The translations under genes and the position numbers were made by a program. Of a DNA stretch of 61,404 bases, positions 54,231-61,404 are shown in pieces (positions within the stretch are counted from its first letter, which is position 1; the number at the start of each line of letters is the position of its first letter). Location: NCBI GenBank assembly GCA_016791445.1, contig JAEUMP010000014.1, positions 1 through 61,404 of the forward strand, written 5' to 3'. The stretch comes from Hyphomonadaceae bacterium. Its GTDB lineage: Bacteria > Pseudomonadota > Alphaproteobacteria > Caulobacterales > Aquidulcibacteraceae. The notes under the pieces were generated by a model, which made no database searches, had not been told where the DNA came from, and saw nothing but the letters and a program-made list of their open reading frames with translations.

Positions 54231-55217
54231 TCAGGCCACCTTCACCCGCGTCGCCGCCTCCGGCAGATCCGTCCCGAAGCAGCGCTGGTAGAACTCCGCC
54301 ACCGTCGGGCGCTCGAGTTCGTCGCACTTGTTCAGGAACGTCATCCGGAACGCGAGACCGACGTCGCCGAAGATGCGCGCGTTCTCGGCCCAGGTGATGA
54401 CCGTGCGCGGGCTCATCACGGTGGAGATGTCGCCGTTCATGAAGGCGTTGCGGGTCATGTCCGCGACGCGGACCATGCTCATGATCGTCTTCCTGCCTTC
54501 CGGCGTCTCGTAGTCCTTGCCGGCCTTGGCGAGCACGATGGCGGCTTCGGCGTCATGGTCGAGATAGTTGAGCGTGGTGACGATGGACCAGCGGTCCATC
54601 TGGCCCTGGTTGATCTGCTGCGTGCCGTGATAGAGGCCCGTGGTGTCGCCGAGGCCGACGGTGTTCGTCGTCGCATAGAGACGGAAATACTTGTTCGGCG
54701 CGATGACGCGGTTCTGGTCGAGCAGCGTGAGCTTGCCGGATGCTTCCAGCACGCGCTGGATCACGAACATCACGTCGGGCCGGCCGGCGTCGTACTCGTC
54801 GAAGCAGATCGCCACCGGCCGCTGCAGCGCCCACGGCAGGATGCCTTCGCGGAATTCCGTGACCTGCTTGCCTTCCTTCAGCACGATCGCGTCCTTGCCG
54901 ACGAGATCGATGCGCGAGACGTGGCTGTCGAGGTTCACCCGGATCATCGGCCAGTTGAGGCGCGCGGCGACCTGCTCGACGTGCGTGGATTTGCCCGTGC
55001 CGTGATAGCCCTGGACCATGACGCGGCGGTTGAACGCAAAGCCCGCGAGGATCGCCAGCGTCGTCTGCGGGTCGAAGCGGTAGGCTTCGTCCACTTCCGG
55101 GACGTATTCCGTGCGCTTCGAGAATTTCGGGATCTTCATGTCCACGTCGACCCCGAACTCCTTCGCGGAGATCGTCTTGTCCGGGGTCATGGAGAGGAGG
55201 TCGTCGGAAGCGGTCAT
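54231..55217 (-). CDS. cobS: Cobaltochelatase CobS subunit (AAA+ ATPase)
   Basis: The 328-residue MoxR-type AAA+ ATPase has Walker [11 protein letters not shown], Walker [12 protein letters not shown], sensor 1 LYATTNTVG and the CobS-specific N-terminus [20 protein letters not shown]. It forms a ring with CobT for aerobic cobalt insertion, or for other VWA-MoxR remodelling. Start ATG 55215-55217 is preferred over the ATG 12 bases upstream on family grounds. The cobT gene is not adjacent: four genes intervene. No cobN or other cobalamin genes are visible. Confidence 0.96.
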   Translation of the reverse strand: MTASDDLLSMTPDKTISAKEFGVDVDMKIPKFSKRTEYVPEVDEAYRFDPQTTLAILAGFAFNRRVMVQGYHGTGKSTHVEQVAARLNWPMIRVNLDSHVSRIDLVGKDAIVLKEGKQVTEFREGILPWALQRPVAICFDEYDAGRPDVMFVIQRVLEASGKLTLLDQNRVIAPNKYFRLYATTNTVGLGDTTGLYHGTQQINQGQMDRWSIVTTLNYLDHDAEAAIVLAKAGKDYETPEGRKTIMSMVRVADMTRNAFMNGDISTVMSPRTVITWAENARIFGDVGLAFRMTFLNKCDELERPTVAEFYQRCFGTDLPEAATRVKVA

Positions 55218-55296
55218 GCGGGCCTTCACTGGGAGGTCGGACGGGCAAGTTCACCCGATAATGACCGCTCAGATGGCTGCCGTCACGCGGTCGCAA

Positions 55297-55316
55297 CGGG
55301 AATTCGCCGATTCCCG
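55297..55316 (-). terminator. Hairpin after the predicted outer-membrane protein gene
   Basis: CGGGAAT and ATTCCCG form a perfect 7-bp stem with a 6-base loop, 37 bases past the stop of the gene ending at 55354. The T run is poor. It also lies 80 bases upstream of the cobS start, so a role in the cobS leader is possible. Confidence 0.4.
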
Positions 55317-55353
55317 GTGCGATGCCGACTACATGCCGCAGGCTGGTTTGCCG

Positions 55354-56769
55354 TTACGGCGCCCCGAAGACTTTCCGTGGGTCGGGCGGCGAGAAGGCGA
55401 GCGTCACCAGGAAGCGCTCATCATCCTCAGCGATGTCCGTCGCACTTGAACTGCCATAGGCGACATTGAGCCAGACGGATGAATCGCTGCCGCCCAGACG
55501 CTGGCTGAACGACACGAAGTATCTGTCCCGGGACTTCTCGAAGATCCCGTCGGCGGCCGATGAAGGATCGACCTCCTGACGACCATACTGGATGGAGAAG
55601 CGGTTGGACGCTGCATACCGTTCGACACCCAGCCAGCCGTCGATGGTGTCAGCATCGATTTCAGCCTTGGTCTTGTCTCCTGTCGAGACGCGCTCATCGA
55701 AGCCGGCGCGCACGGAACCGCCGATCATCCACCAACTTGTCAGGCGATTGCGATCCGTTTCGTCATCCCTGCGAACGGCGATCGGATGACGGTAGGACGC
55801 CCATGCCACAGCGCCCGCGCTCTCGTAATCGGACGTACGCCCCGGTCTGCCTCGCCACAGGGCGCCCGCGCCCAGATCGAAATCGACGCCTGCGCGCGCC
55901 GCGAGATCGGCCTCCTTGACGCACTTCTCGATGAGCCCGGCTGCTTCGCTCTTCGCGAATGTCTTTGAAAGTCCGGTGCGGTCCTCCTCCGTGATCTCTG
56001 CGAGTCTGGCAGCGATCCGGGTCTTCTCCTCCCTGATTGCGCCGATCCTGCCATCAATCTCGATGCGCCGCGCCTCGGTCACGCCTGATCCTGTCTCGCG
56101 TTCCAGAGCCGCGCTTTCATTCAACAGCGCGTTGAGCCGGGCGTTCAACGCCGCGATTTCCGACGCGTGATTGCTGGTGTGCAACTCCAGGGACGTCTGA
56201 ACCGCAGGGCCGATGCGGTTGAGGCAAGTCTCCCACGCAGGTCGAGCGCTGCGGGCGGCTCCGGGTGCGCGTGCGAGAAGCGGATCACTTGAGTTCAGAA
56301 GCGAAACGCTCAGGCCGGTCGACAGTCCTGAACTGACCTTGCCCGACCCGTCGGCGGCGCCGGACGCACCCTCGCTCACAGCGACGCCCAGCCGCGTGCG
56401 ATAGAGAGTTTGAACCAGACGCCCGCCGTCGACATAATTTCCATAAGTGCGCGATGCCGGCCGTTGAAGCCAATACGCCGGCGTCAAGTCGAGAGAGATC
56501 GCAGAGCCGTCGCTGGCGTCGAACACTTGCGGGACCGAAAGCACGAATGCTCTCAGGCTGTTCGATTGCGCCACCTTGTCGGGAGAAACCCCAAGCAGCG
56601 TCAGCGCCGGTGAGCCCGGCACGCCGAAATCGAAGGTGAAGACGTCCTTGCCGCGCGACACGTCGCGAATGGTGATGTCGGCGAGGTCCTTGGCGCTCGA
56701 CTGTCCGTGCGCCGCTGGGGTTGAGAGAGTCAGGGCGAGCAGCGCGCCCACAAGAAGCAGCCGGTTCAT
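55354..56769 (-). CDS. Predicted outer-membrane beta-barrel protein with internal coiled coil
   Basis: The 471-residue precursor has a signal peptide (MNRLLLVGALLALTLSTPAA, then HGQ). An N-terminal beta-rich part (about 25-160) follows, then a coiled coil of about 70 residues (residues 195-265, repeating EIAALNARLNALLNESAALE). A C-terminal barrel-like half has alternating strands (RFSIQYGRQEVDPSS; DRYFVSFSQRLGGSDSSVWL; RFLVTLAFSPP). I recognise no family. It is the second gene of a pair with a 139-residue protein, 23 bases apart. Base composition looks less GC-rich than neighbours, suggesting transfer. It sits between dnaJ and cobS. Confidence 0.65.
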   Translation of the reverse strand: MNRLLLVGALLALTLSTPAAHGQSSAKDLADITIRDVSRGKDVFTFDFGVPGSPALTLLGVSPDKVAQSNSLRAFVLSVPQVFDASDGSAISLDLTPAYWLQRPASRTYGNYVDGGRLVQTLYRTRLGVAVSEGASGAADGSGKVSSGLSTGLSVSLLNSSDPLLARAPGAARSARPAWETCLNRIGPAVQTSLELHTSNHASEIAALNARLNALLNESAALERETGSGVTEARRIEIDGRIGAIREEKTRIAARLAEITEEDRTGLSKTFAKSEAAGLIEKCVKEADLAARAGVDFDLGAGALWRGRPGRTSDYESAGAVAWASYRHPIAVRRDDETDRNRLTSWWMIGGSVRAGFDERVSTGDKTKAEIDADTIDGWLGVERYAASNRFSIQYGRQEVDPSSAADGIFEKSRDRYFVSFSQRLGGSDSSVWLNVAYGSSSATDIAEDDERFLVTLAFSPPDPRKVFGAP

Positions 56770-56792
56770 CGCGTCCCCCGGATTGACCTGAT

Positions 56793-57212
56793 TCAGAAAT
56801 AGACCGCGAAGTCCCACAGGTACGGTCTGGCGTGAGGCGCGTCCGGTTGAAGCCGAACCTCCGTATATGGCGCGGAGGCGCCATTCAGCCGCTCTCCATT
56901 GTTGGTGGTCGCACTCAATATCTTGCCGGCCTGTCGAACGGTCATGAACAGCGGCATGTCTGTCTGGTTCGGGTTGCCGGCCACGAGTTTCAGACGCAGC
57001 GACAACGACGCCCAACCAGAGGCTTCAAGGGACGCCGCCGAAAACTGGTGTGTGAGATCATCGTCCGGATCCGGCGCCTTGGTGGTTCTCGCAATGAGCT
57101 GAAAATTCCCGTCGACGACCTGCTCAAGTACGAACCACCCGAGACCCTGTCCGCCGAGCCAGGCCCGGAGCTCAACAGGCTCGCCCTTCGCCTTGTTTGC
57201 GCGCCAGATCAT
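56793..57212 (-). CDS. Uncharacterised protein paired with the outer-membrane protein, 139 aa
   Basis: The product (MIWRANKAKGEPVELRAWLG at the start, ending YLWDFAVYF) is soluble and mostly beta, resembling a small carbohydrate- or lipid-binding beta sandwich, but with no recognised family and no signal peptide. It is followed after 23 bases by the predicted barrel protein, so they are likely one transcript. I chose ATG 57212 rather than the TTG 15 bases upstream, which has no RBS. A gap of 75 bases separates it from dnaJ. Confidence 0.55.
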   Translation of the reverse strand: MIWRANKAKGEPVELRAWLGGQGLGWFVLEQVVDGNFQLIARTTKAPDPDDDLTHQFSAASLEASGWASLSLRLKLVAGNPNQTDMPLFMTVRQAGKILSATTNNGERLNGASAPYTEVRLQPDAPHARPYLWDFAVYF

Positions 57213-57287
57213 TCTGCCCCCCAGCAACTGGACAGGAGGCTAGAGGGTCGTTTCGGGTCCGCAATAGTAAATTTTCGTACGCTGGCC

Positions 57288-57917
57288 TCAGACCAGCCCG
57301 CTGTTCTTCAGCGTCTGGTAGGCCTTGATGACCTTGTGGAGGTGGCTTTCCATCGTCCGGTCGCCGCCGTTGGAGTCCGGGTGGTAGCGCTTCACGAGGT
57401 CGGCGTAAGTGGCGCGCACGGTCTCCACCGACGCCCGCTCGTCGAGGCCGAGCGTTTCGAGCGCGAGGATCTGCAGGCGGCCGAGGCTGCGCCGGCGCGG
57501 CGCGGTGGGGACTTCCGGCGCGCCGTCGGCGTTGAACATGCCGAAGGGATCGGCGCGGGCGCTGGCCTTCTGGTCGCGGAAGACGCCGGATAGGCGATCG
57601 CCCTTGGCGGCGCGGAAGGTCCAGGTCGGGCGATGGCCGGCGCGCTCGGCGGCTTCAAAGGCGGCCAGCTCGGCGTCGTTCATGCCGTCGAAATAGTTCC
57701 AGCGGCGGTTGTACTCGGCCACGTGCGCCGCGCAGAACCACCACCACTCATTGTCGCGCCCGCGGGCTTTCGGCGCCCGGTGTTCGCCGGGTGACTGGCA
57801 GCCGATCTGGTCGCACGCCCGCTCCTGGGCCTGCGGCGACTGCGCGACCTTCATCCGGGGCTTCTTGTTGACCCGGATGTCGACGAACTTCGGGCGGTAG
57901 TTGAAGGTTTCAGACAT
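57288..57917 (-). CDS. J-domain protein (DnaJ-like, C-terminal J domain)
   Basis: The 209-residue protein begins with the alphaproteobacterial motif YRPKFVDIRV, followed by a Cys-containing stretch (CDQIGCQSPGEHRAP; WFCAAHVAEYN) that may bind zinc. It ends in a J domain (about 150-205) with HPD in RYHPDSNGGD, so it can stimulate Hsp70. This inverted layout is found next to bolA and cobS in many alphaproteobacteria. Its start is only 21 bases from the bolA ATG (12 bases from the alternative), so the two divergent promoters must overlap coding sequence. Confidence 0.92.
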   Translation of the reverse strand: MSETFNYRPKFVDIRVNKKPRMKVAQSPQAQERACDQIGCQSPGEHRAPKARGRDNEWWWFCAAHVAEYNRRWNYFDGMNDAELAAFEAAERAGHRPTWTFRAAKGDRLSGVFRDQKASARADPFGMFNADGAPEVPTAPRRRSLGRLQILALETLGLDERASVETVRATYADLVKRYHPDSNGGDRTMESHLHKVIKAYQTLKNSGLV

Positions 57918-57938
57918 TCCGATGAGAGTATGTGCGTG

Positions 57939-58223
57939 ATGGCTGCTGCGAACAAGGAATTGACAGGCCGAAAGGAGCGTATTCGCGCTTCATTGACGGC
58001 GCGTTTCTCCCCTGACGTGCTGGACGTGATCGACGAGAGCGCGAAACACCACGGCCATGCCGGCGCGCGCCCGGAGGGGGAAACGCATTTCCGTGTCCGA
58101 ATCACGGCGGCGGCTTTCGCGGGCATGACGCGCGTGGCGCGCCATCGCGCGGTCACCGATGCGCTCGCCGACGAATTCGCCGGCGGCCTGCACGCACTCT
58201 CCATCGACGCGCAGGCGCCTTGA
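57939..58223 (+). CDS. bolA: BolA-family protein
   Basis: The 94-residue protein has the BolA fold: RIRASLTARFSPDVLDVIDE, then SAKHHGHAGARPEGETHFRV, with the conserved H-G-H, R-x-H-R-AV (RVARHRAVTDAL), and the C-terminal helix ending GGLHALSIDA. BolA proteins partner monothiol glutaredoxins in iron-sulphur handling. An ATG 9 bases upstream (57930) is an alternative start. The stop TGA overlaps the TTG start of the DUF817 gene, and dnaJ is immediately divergent. Confidence 0.95.
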   Translation: MAAANKELTGRKERIRASLTARFSPDVLDVIDESAKHHGHAGARPEGETHFRVRITAAAFAGMTRVARHRAVTDALADEFAGGLHALSIDAQAP

Positions 58224-59095
58224 CCCCTCGCCGCCGCGCCCTCGACGACGTGAACACCCGTTTCACGCGCATCCGCACGCGGCTGGAGACCCTCTCCTTC
58301 GACGCGCCGTGGAAGAACGCGCTCTACGAGTTTGTGCTGTTCGGCTTCAAGCAGGGCTGGGCGTGCCTGTTCGGCGGACTTCTGCTGGCGCTGCTGCTGG
58401 CGACGTTCCTCTTCTACCCGGCGGATGCGCCGCTCGCCCGCTACGACTTTCTCGTCATCGCCTGCATCGCCATCCAGGCCGGCATGCTGATTTTCCGGCT
58501 GGAGACCTGGGAGGAAGCCAAGGTCATCCTCGCCTTCCACGTCGTCGGCACGGTCATGGAGATCTTCAAGACGCAGGTCGGGTCGTGGAGCTATCCGGAA
58601 GAGAGCGTCCTGCGCATCGCGGGCGTGCCGCTCTTCTCAGGCTTCATGTACGCCGCCGTCGGCAGCTATCTCGCCCGCGTCACGCGCATCTTCGACATGC
58701 GCTATTCGAACTATCCCCCGCTCTGGACCACCGTCGTCCTCGCGACCGCGATCTACGCGAACTTCTTCGCCCACCATTATCTGCCCGACATCCGCCTCGG
58801 CCTCTTCGCGCTGACGGGCATCCTCTTTTTCCGCACCTGGGTGTGGTTCACGCCCCACCGCACGCCCCGGCGCATGCCGTTGCTTGTCGGCTTCTTCCTC
58901 GTGGCGCTGTTCATCTGGTTTGCGGAAAACATCGCCACCTTCGCGCGCGCCTGGATCTACCCGCAGCAGGCGGACGGCTGGACGATGGTGAAGTGGCAGA
59001 AACTCGGCGCCTGGCTCCTGCTGATGATCATCAGCTTCGTGCTGGTGAGCCTTGTGAGTCCGCCGCGCAAACCAGACGCCGAGGTCTCCCGTTAG
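58220..59095 (+). CDS. DUF817 membrane protein (YoaT-like)
   Basis: The 291-residue product has about eight TM segments and the DUF817 signature: LYEFVLFGFKQGWACLFGGL, EIFKTQVGSWSYPEESVLRI, GFMYAAVGSYLARVTRIFDM, then WFAENIATFARAWIYPQQ. Function is unknown. The frame begins at a TTG overlapping the bolA stop (TTGA at 58220-58223); a GTG at 58250 is an alternative that better matches typical lengths. The stop overlaps the convergent methyltransferase-like gene by TTAG. Confidence 0.88.
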   Translation: MTPRRRALDDVNTRFTRIRTRLETLSFDAPWKNALYEFVLFGFKQGWACLFGGLLLALLLATFLFYPADAPLARYDFLVIACIAIQAGMLIFRLETWEEAKVILAFHVVGTVMEIFKTQVGSWSYPEESVLRIAGVPLFSGFMYAAVGSYLARVTRIFDMRYSNYPPLWTTVVLATAIYANFFAHHYLPDIRLGLFALTGILFFRTWVWFTPHRTPRRMPLLVGFFLVALFIWFAENIATFARAWIYPQQADGWTMVKWQKLGAWLLLMIISFVLVSLVSPPRKPDAEVSR

Positions 59096-59970
59096 GCCGC
59101 CGGCTTGCGGAAGCGCAGGGTCATGCGGTCGCTTTCGCCGATGGCGTCGTACTTCGTGCGGTCGAACGCGGGATTGGCGGGCTGGCCGCGCGGCGCGGTC
59201 TGCTTCACCGGCGGCAGCGTCCACACGCCGAAGGGGTGATCCTTCGTGTCGGCCGGATTGGCGTTGATCTCCGACTTGCCGACGAGCTCGAAGCCCGCAC
59301 GCTGCGCCGCCTCGATCACATACGCCTCTGTGACGTAGCCGCTCTCGGCCTTGGGATCCTGCGCGCCCGGATTGGCGCGGTGCTCCTTCACCGCCAGCGT
59401 GCCGCCCGGCTTCAGCACGGCGTAGAACTGGGCGAACAGTTCATCGTTGCGCCCCTGCGCCATGAAGTTGTGGACGTTGCGCGCCGTCAGCACGAAGTCG
59501 ACCGAGTTCGGCGCGCCGAGCGACGTCGTGCGCGCGCCGAAATTCACCAGTTCCACCGTGCCGAAAATCTCCGGCTTGTCGGCCCAGCGCGCCGCGAAAT
59601 TCGCGCGGCCTGTCTTTGCGGCCTCGGAAAGTTCAGGGTTCGACAGGTCCGCGGCGGTCGCCAAGTACCGTCCGCCCGTCGCCTTGGCGTACGGCGCGAG
59701 GATTTCCGTCCACCAGCCGCCGCCGGGCGCGATCTCGAGCACGGTCATGCCCGGCTTCAGGCCGAAAAACGTCAGCGATTCATACGGGTGGCGCCAGGCG
59801 TCGCGGGCGCGGTTGGCTTCGCTGCGCCATTCGCCGGCGATGGCGGCTTCGAGGGCTGCGTCGCGGGCCGGCGTCACGGCGGCGGCGTCCGCGCCGTCCT
59901 TGCCGGGCGCGGCGCACCCGGCGGCGAGGCCGACGGCCAGCGCCGCCAGGATCGTTTGAATGCGGCTCAT
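59092..59970 (-). CDS. SAM-methyltransferase-fold lipoprotein
   Basis: The 292-residue precursor has a clear lipoprotein signal peptide ending LAAGC (Cys19), yet its body is a class I SAM methyltransferase fold: motif I TVLEIAPGGGWWTEILAPYA, VDFVLTARNVHNF near motif IV, and LKPGGTLAVKEHR. Export of such a fold is odd because SAM is not expected outside the cytoplasm; secreted relatives are known in some proteobacteria without a known role. The ATG at 59968-59970 has GGGAGGAATTCC upstream. It is convergent with the DUF817 gene by TTAG. Confidence 0.85.
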   Translation of the reverse strand: MSRIQTILAALAVGLAAGCAAPGKDGADAAAVTPARDAALEAAIAGEWRSEANRARDAWRHPYESLTFFGLKPGMTVLEIAPGGGWWTEILAPYAKATGGRYLATAADLSNPELSEAAKTGRANFAARWADKPEIFGTVELVNFGARTTSLGAPNSVDFVLTARNVHNFMAQGRNDELFAQFYAVLKPGGTLAVKEHRANPGAQDPKAESGYVTEAYVIEAAQRAGFELVGKSEINANPADTKDHPFGVWTLPPVKQTAPRGQPANPAFDRTKYDAIGESDRMTLRFRKPAA

Positions 59971-60057
59971 GGAATTCCTCCCGTCACAAACCTGAGGCGG
60001 CTCCGATAGCAGCCGCCCCCGGTCGGGCATAGCCGGCGCGCGGCCTCATGACGGGGT

Positions 60058-60089
60058 CTTGAACGCCCCCGATCGCTCTCCTACCTCGG
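60058..60089 (+). promoter_or_regulatory. Candidate RpoH (sigma-32) promoter of hsp20
   Basis: CTTG (60058-60061), an 18-base spacer, then CCTACCTCGG (60080-60089), against the alphaproteobacterial RpoH consensus CTTG-N17/18-CYTATNTNNG, with one mismatch in the defined -10 positions. The transcript start would be near 60095, giving a leader of about 130 bases before the hsp20 ATG. Confidence 0.6.
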
Positions 60090-60226
60090 GGTCGCGGGTC
60101 GCTCAGCCGAGGGCCCGCCGGACGATGGAAGCGCCTTTCAGGGCTTTCGCCGTCCCCCGTAGCCGCCCCCGGAAGACCATCGTGGTTTGGGGCCGGCGCA
60201 ACGTGTCGCTTGGAAAGGACATGCCT

Positions 60227-60697
60227 ATGCAAACCCGTGATCTCTCCCCGCTTTACCGCACCCTCGTCGGCTTCGACCGCATCAACAACCTGATCGACAA
60301 CGCCATGCGCCTCGACGCCGCGCCCGGCTATCCGCCGTTCAATGTCGAGCAGATCGGCGAGAACGACTTCCGCATCGAACTCGCGGTGGCGGGCTTCTCT
60401 CAGAGCGAACTGACGATCGAGTTCAAGGAAAACACGCTGCTCGTCACCGGCAAGAAGGCGCCGGTTGAGGAAGCGCGCCGCTTCCTGCATCGCGGCATCG
60501 CCGAGCGCAGCTTCGAGCGCCGTTTCGGCCTCGCGGACCACGTCATCGTGCAGGGCGCGCGCCTCGCCGACGGCGTCCTGACGATCGATCTCGTGCGCCA
60601 GCTGCCGGAAGCGCTGAAGCCGCGCACCATTGCGATCGACACGGTCGCGAAGGACGCCGGCAAGACCGCCAAGACCATCGAGGCCGACGCGGCGTAA
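60227..60697 (+). CDS. Small heat-shock protein (Hsp20/IbpA-like)
   Basis: The 156-residue protein has an N-terminal sequence of the IbpA type (LSPLYRTLVGFDRINNLID) and an alpha-crystallin domain (about 35-130) with ENDFRIELAVAGFSQSELTI and the closing GVLTIDLVRQLPEALKPRTI (I-x-I/V type tail). It binds unfolded proteins and prevents aggregation. I prefer ATG 60227: AAGGA lies 7 bases upstream of it but only 1 base before ATG 60221. It has its own RpoH-like promoter and perfect terminator, so it is a single-gene heat-shock unit. Confidence 0.95.
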   Translation: MQTRDLSPLYRTLVGFDRINNLIDNAMRLDAAPGYPPFNVEQIGENDFRIELAVAGFSQSELTIEFKENTLLVTGKKAPVEEARRFLHRGIAERSFERRFGLADHVIVQGARLADGVLTIDLVRQLPEALKPRTIAIDTVAKDAGKTAKTIEADAA

Positions 60698-60730
60698 CGC
60701 CGCCAGCCTCCTCTCCAATCCGTTTCCCCT

Positions 60731-60761
60731 CCGGCGCGCCCACAAGGCGCGCCGGTTTTTT
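60731..60761 (+). terminator. Intrinsic terminator of hsp20
   Basis: CCGGCGCGCC and GGCGCGCCGG form a perfect 10-bp stem with a CACAA loop, followed by six Ts. It lies 33 bases after the hsp20 stop. Confidence 0.96.
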
Positions 60762-61101
60762 CGCGCGCCCGACACCGCCCTTCCGGGGCGACCGGAGGTC
60801 GAACCCGCAACGCATGGGCGCCAGCGTGGTAGCGTTCCCTCCCCTCTATGCGGAGGGAGAGCGCTCATCGGGTCCATTGCCGAAGATTAGGGGGATTCCG
60901 GAGGCGTATTCCCCTCGCGACGAGGACCGCCGGCGCCCCGCCGGCAATCCGCTTCCCCTTGGCGCACATGGAGGTCGGCGAGGGCGCCGTCGATCCGCTG
61001 CAGAAAAATCGCCTCCGCAATCCGACCGGGTCGGAATCCATGAAACACTCCTCCCACGTCGCGTCGGAATGGTTCCGGCGTCACGAAGAGGAGAGCCACA
61101 G
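60762..61101. other. Intergenic stretch (340 bases) with no supported gene
   Basis: It contains one small inverted repeat (TCCCTCC/GGAGGGA, 60836-60858) and several unsupported short frames on both strands. A TTCGA-containing stretch at about 60795-60810 resembles a tRNA T arm but does not fold. It must hold the promoter of the final gene, which I could not identify. Confidence 0.5.
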
Positions 61102-61404
61102 ATGCACATCGCGAAACCGCTACGCCACCGCCGCGCCGCTTACGCCGCCGCTGCGCGCGAACTGCATTTGTGGCTGCTGCAAGTCTTCGCCTGGGTCGCG
61201 GCGCGCGTGCGCTTGCCGCGCGTGTTGCGTCTCGATTTCCAGGACGAAGTGAGAAAGGCGCGACGCGACATTCGCAAGTTGATCTTCCTCAGCATGTGCT
61301 CGCGCCTGACCTTCCGGCGCGATCCGCCTGTCTTCACGCTCCATCCGCACGGAATCCTTGGCTACCAACGCCGCAAGATCCGCATCATTCACGCCTTCAC
61401 GCGC
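61102..61404 (+). CDS. N-terminal part of an uncharacterised protein, paralogue of the first gene
   Basis: The frame opens at ATG 61102, with GAGGAG about 10 bases upstream, and runs off the window. The 101 visible residues begin MHIAKPLRHRRAAYAAAARE and are basic and helical. Residues 24-59 (LLQVFAWVAARVRLPRVLRL, then RKARRDIRKLI) align with the start of the truncated gene at 2-427. A later part (LHPHGILGYQRRKIRIIHAF) differs. The two ends therefore show complementary fragments of the same family. Function unknown. Confidence 0.6.
   Translation, partial: MHIAKPLRHRRAAYAAAARELHLWLLQVFAWVAARVRLPRVLRLDFQDEVRKARRDIRKLIFLSMCSRLTFRRDPPVFTLHPHGILGYQRRKIRIIHAFTR

Noticed and set aside
60790-60870. 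tRNA-like TTCGA segment after hsp20
   Set aside because: The T stem does not pair and no acceptor or anticodon arm can be formed on either strand.
60887-61099. 70-residue minus-strand frame before the last gene
   Set aside because: No RBS, no recognisable domain, and Arg/Gly-rich shadow-like composition.
1-61404. CRISPR arrays, insertion sequences, integrases, phage genes
   Set aside because: No regularly spaced direct repeats beyond the three CGAATCA copies, and no transposase, integrase or phage structural protein was recognised in any frame.

Overview
The window looks like chromosomal DNA of an alphaproteobacterium. It is GC-rich (about two thirds by eye), densely packed, and carries many genes typical of the class: a ChvG/ChvI two-component pair next to PTS EIIA-Man and HPr, an rpoH-type sigma factor beside carD, an SUV3-like helicase/S4/fdxA block, cobS and cobT with bolA/dnaJ and rpmB/DUF3108 nearby, and a zf-CHCC protein. 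Two TonB-dependent receptors and a NodT-type efflux lipoprotein fit an aquatic Caulobacterales/Hyphomonadales-like organism, but that placement is tentative. I see no phage, insertion sequence, integrase or CRISPR array.

Layout. 1-1.2 kb: the end of an unknown gene whose paralogue starts at the other edge of the window, a 42-residue membrane peptide and a YegP-like protein. 1.2-7.9 kb: a complete RND efflux system (tetR, fusion protein and pump on the minus strand, outer-membrane lipoprotein divergent). 7.9-12.8 kb: chvI-chvG-EIIA-HPr-M61 peptidase, all on the minus strand; hprK, usually found between chvG and EIIA, is absent. 12.9-17.6 kb: a helical unknown, a glycine-zipper lipoprotein, polA and an isocitrate-lyase/PEP-mutase family enzyme. 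17.8-23.1 kb: DUF3857/transglutaminase protein, small membrane protein, DASS carboxylate transporter, zinc-finger protein, ABC ATPase.

23.1-26.0 kb holds a compact operon (nitroreductase, MarR regulator, YcaQ-type DNA glycosylase) joined by ATGA overlaps and preceded by a clear promoter with two inverted repeats exactly 20 bp apart, the best candidate here for a little-described self-regulated stress module. 26.0-36.6 kb: NfeD/SPFH, peroxiredoxin, YqgE, a lipoprotein, SelO, PhoX, an unusual two-TM/RCK/RyR-domain protein, tRNA-Arg(CCT) and a degenerate nuclease-like lipoprotein. 36.6-47.1 kb: rpoH, carD, a TonB receptor lying opposite to its neighbours, fdxA, S4 protein, helicase, second TonB receptor.

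47.3-58.2 kb is the rpmB/DUF3108/phytase-like/cobT ... cobS ... dnaJ/bolA neighbourhood. It is interrupted twice: four genes (unknown, GST, membrane protein, PD-(D/E)XK-like) lie between cobT and cobS, and a predicted outer-membrane protein pair lies between cobS and dnaJ. 58.2-61.4 kb: DUF817 protein, a methyltransferase-fold lipoprotein, an hsp20 gene with a good RpoH-type promoter and strong terminator, and the truncated paralogue of the first gene.

Gene ends are extremely tight. Four convergent pairs share a 4-bp palindromic stop overlap (CTAG or TTAG), and operon genes often overlap by ATGA. All functions are predictions from translated sequence; no database search was possible.
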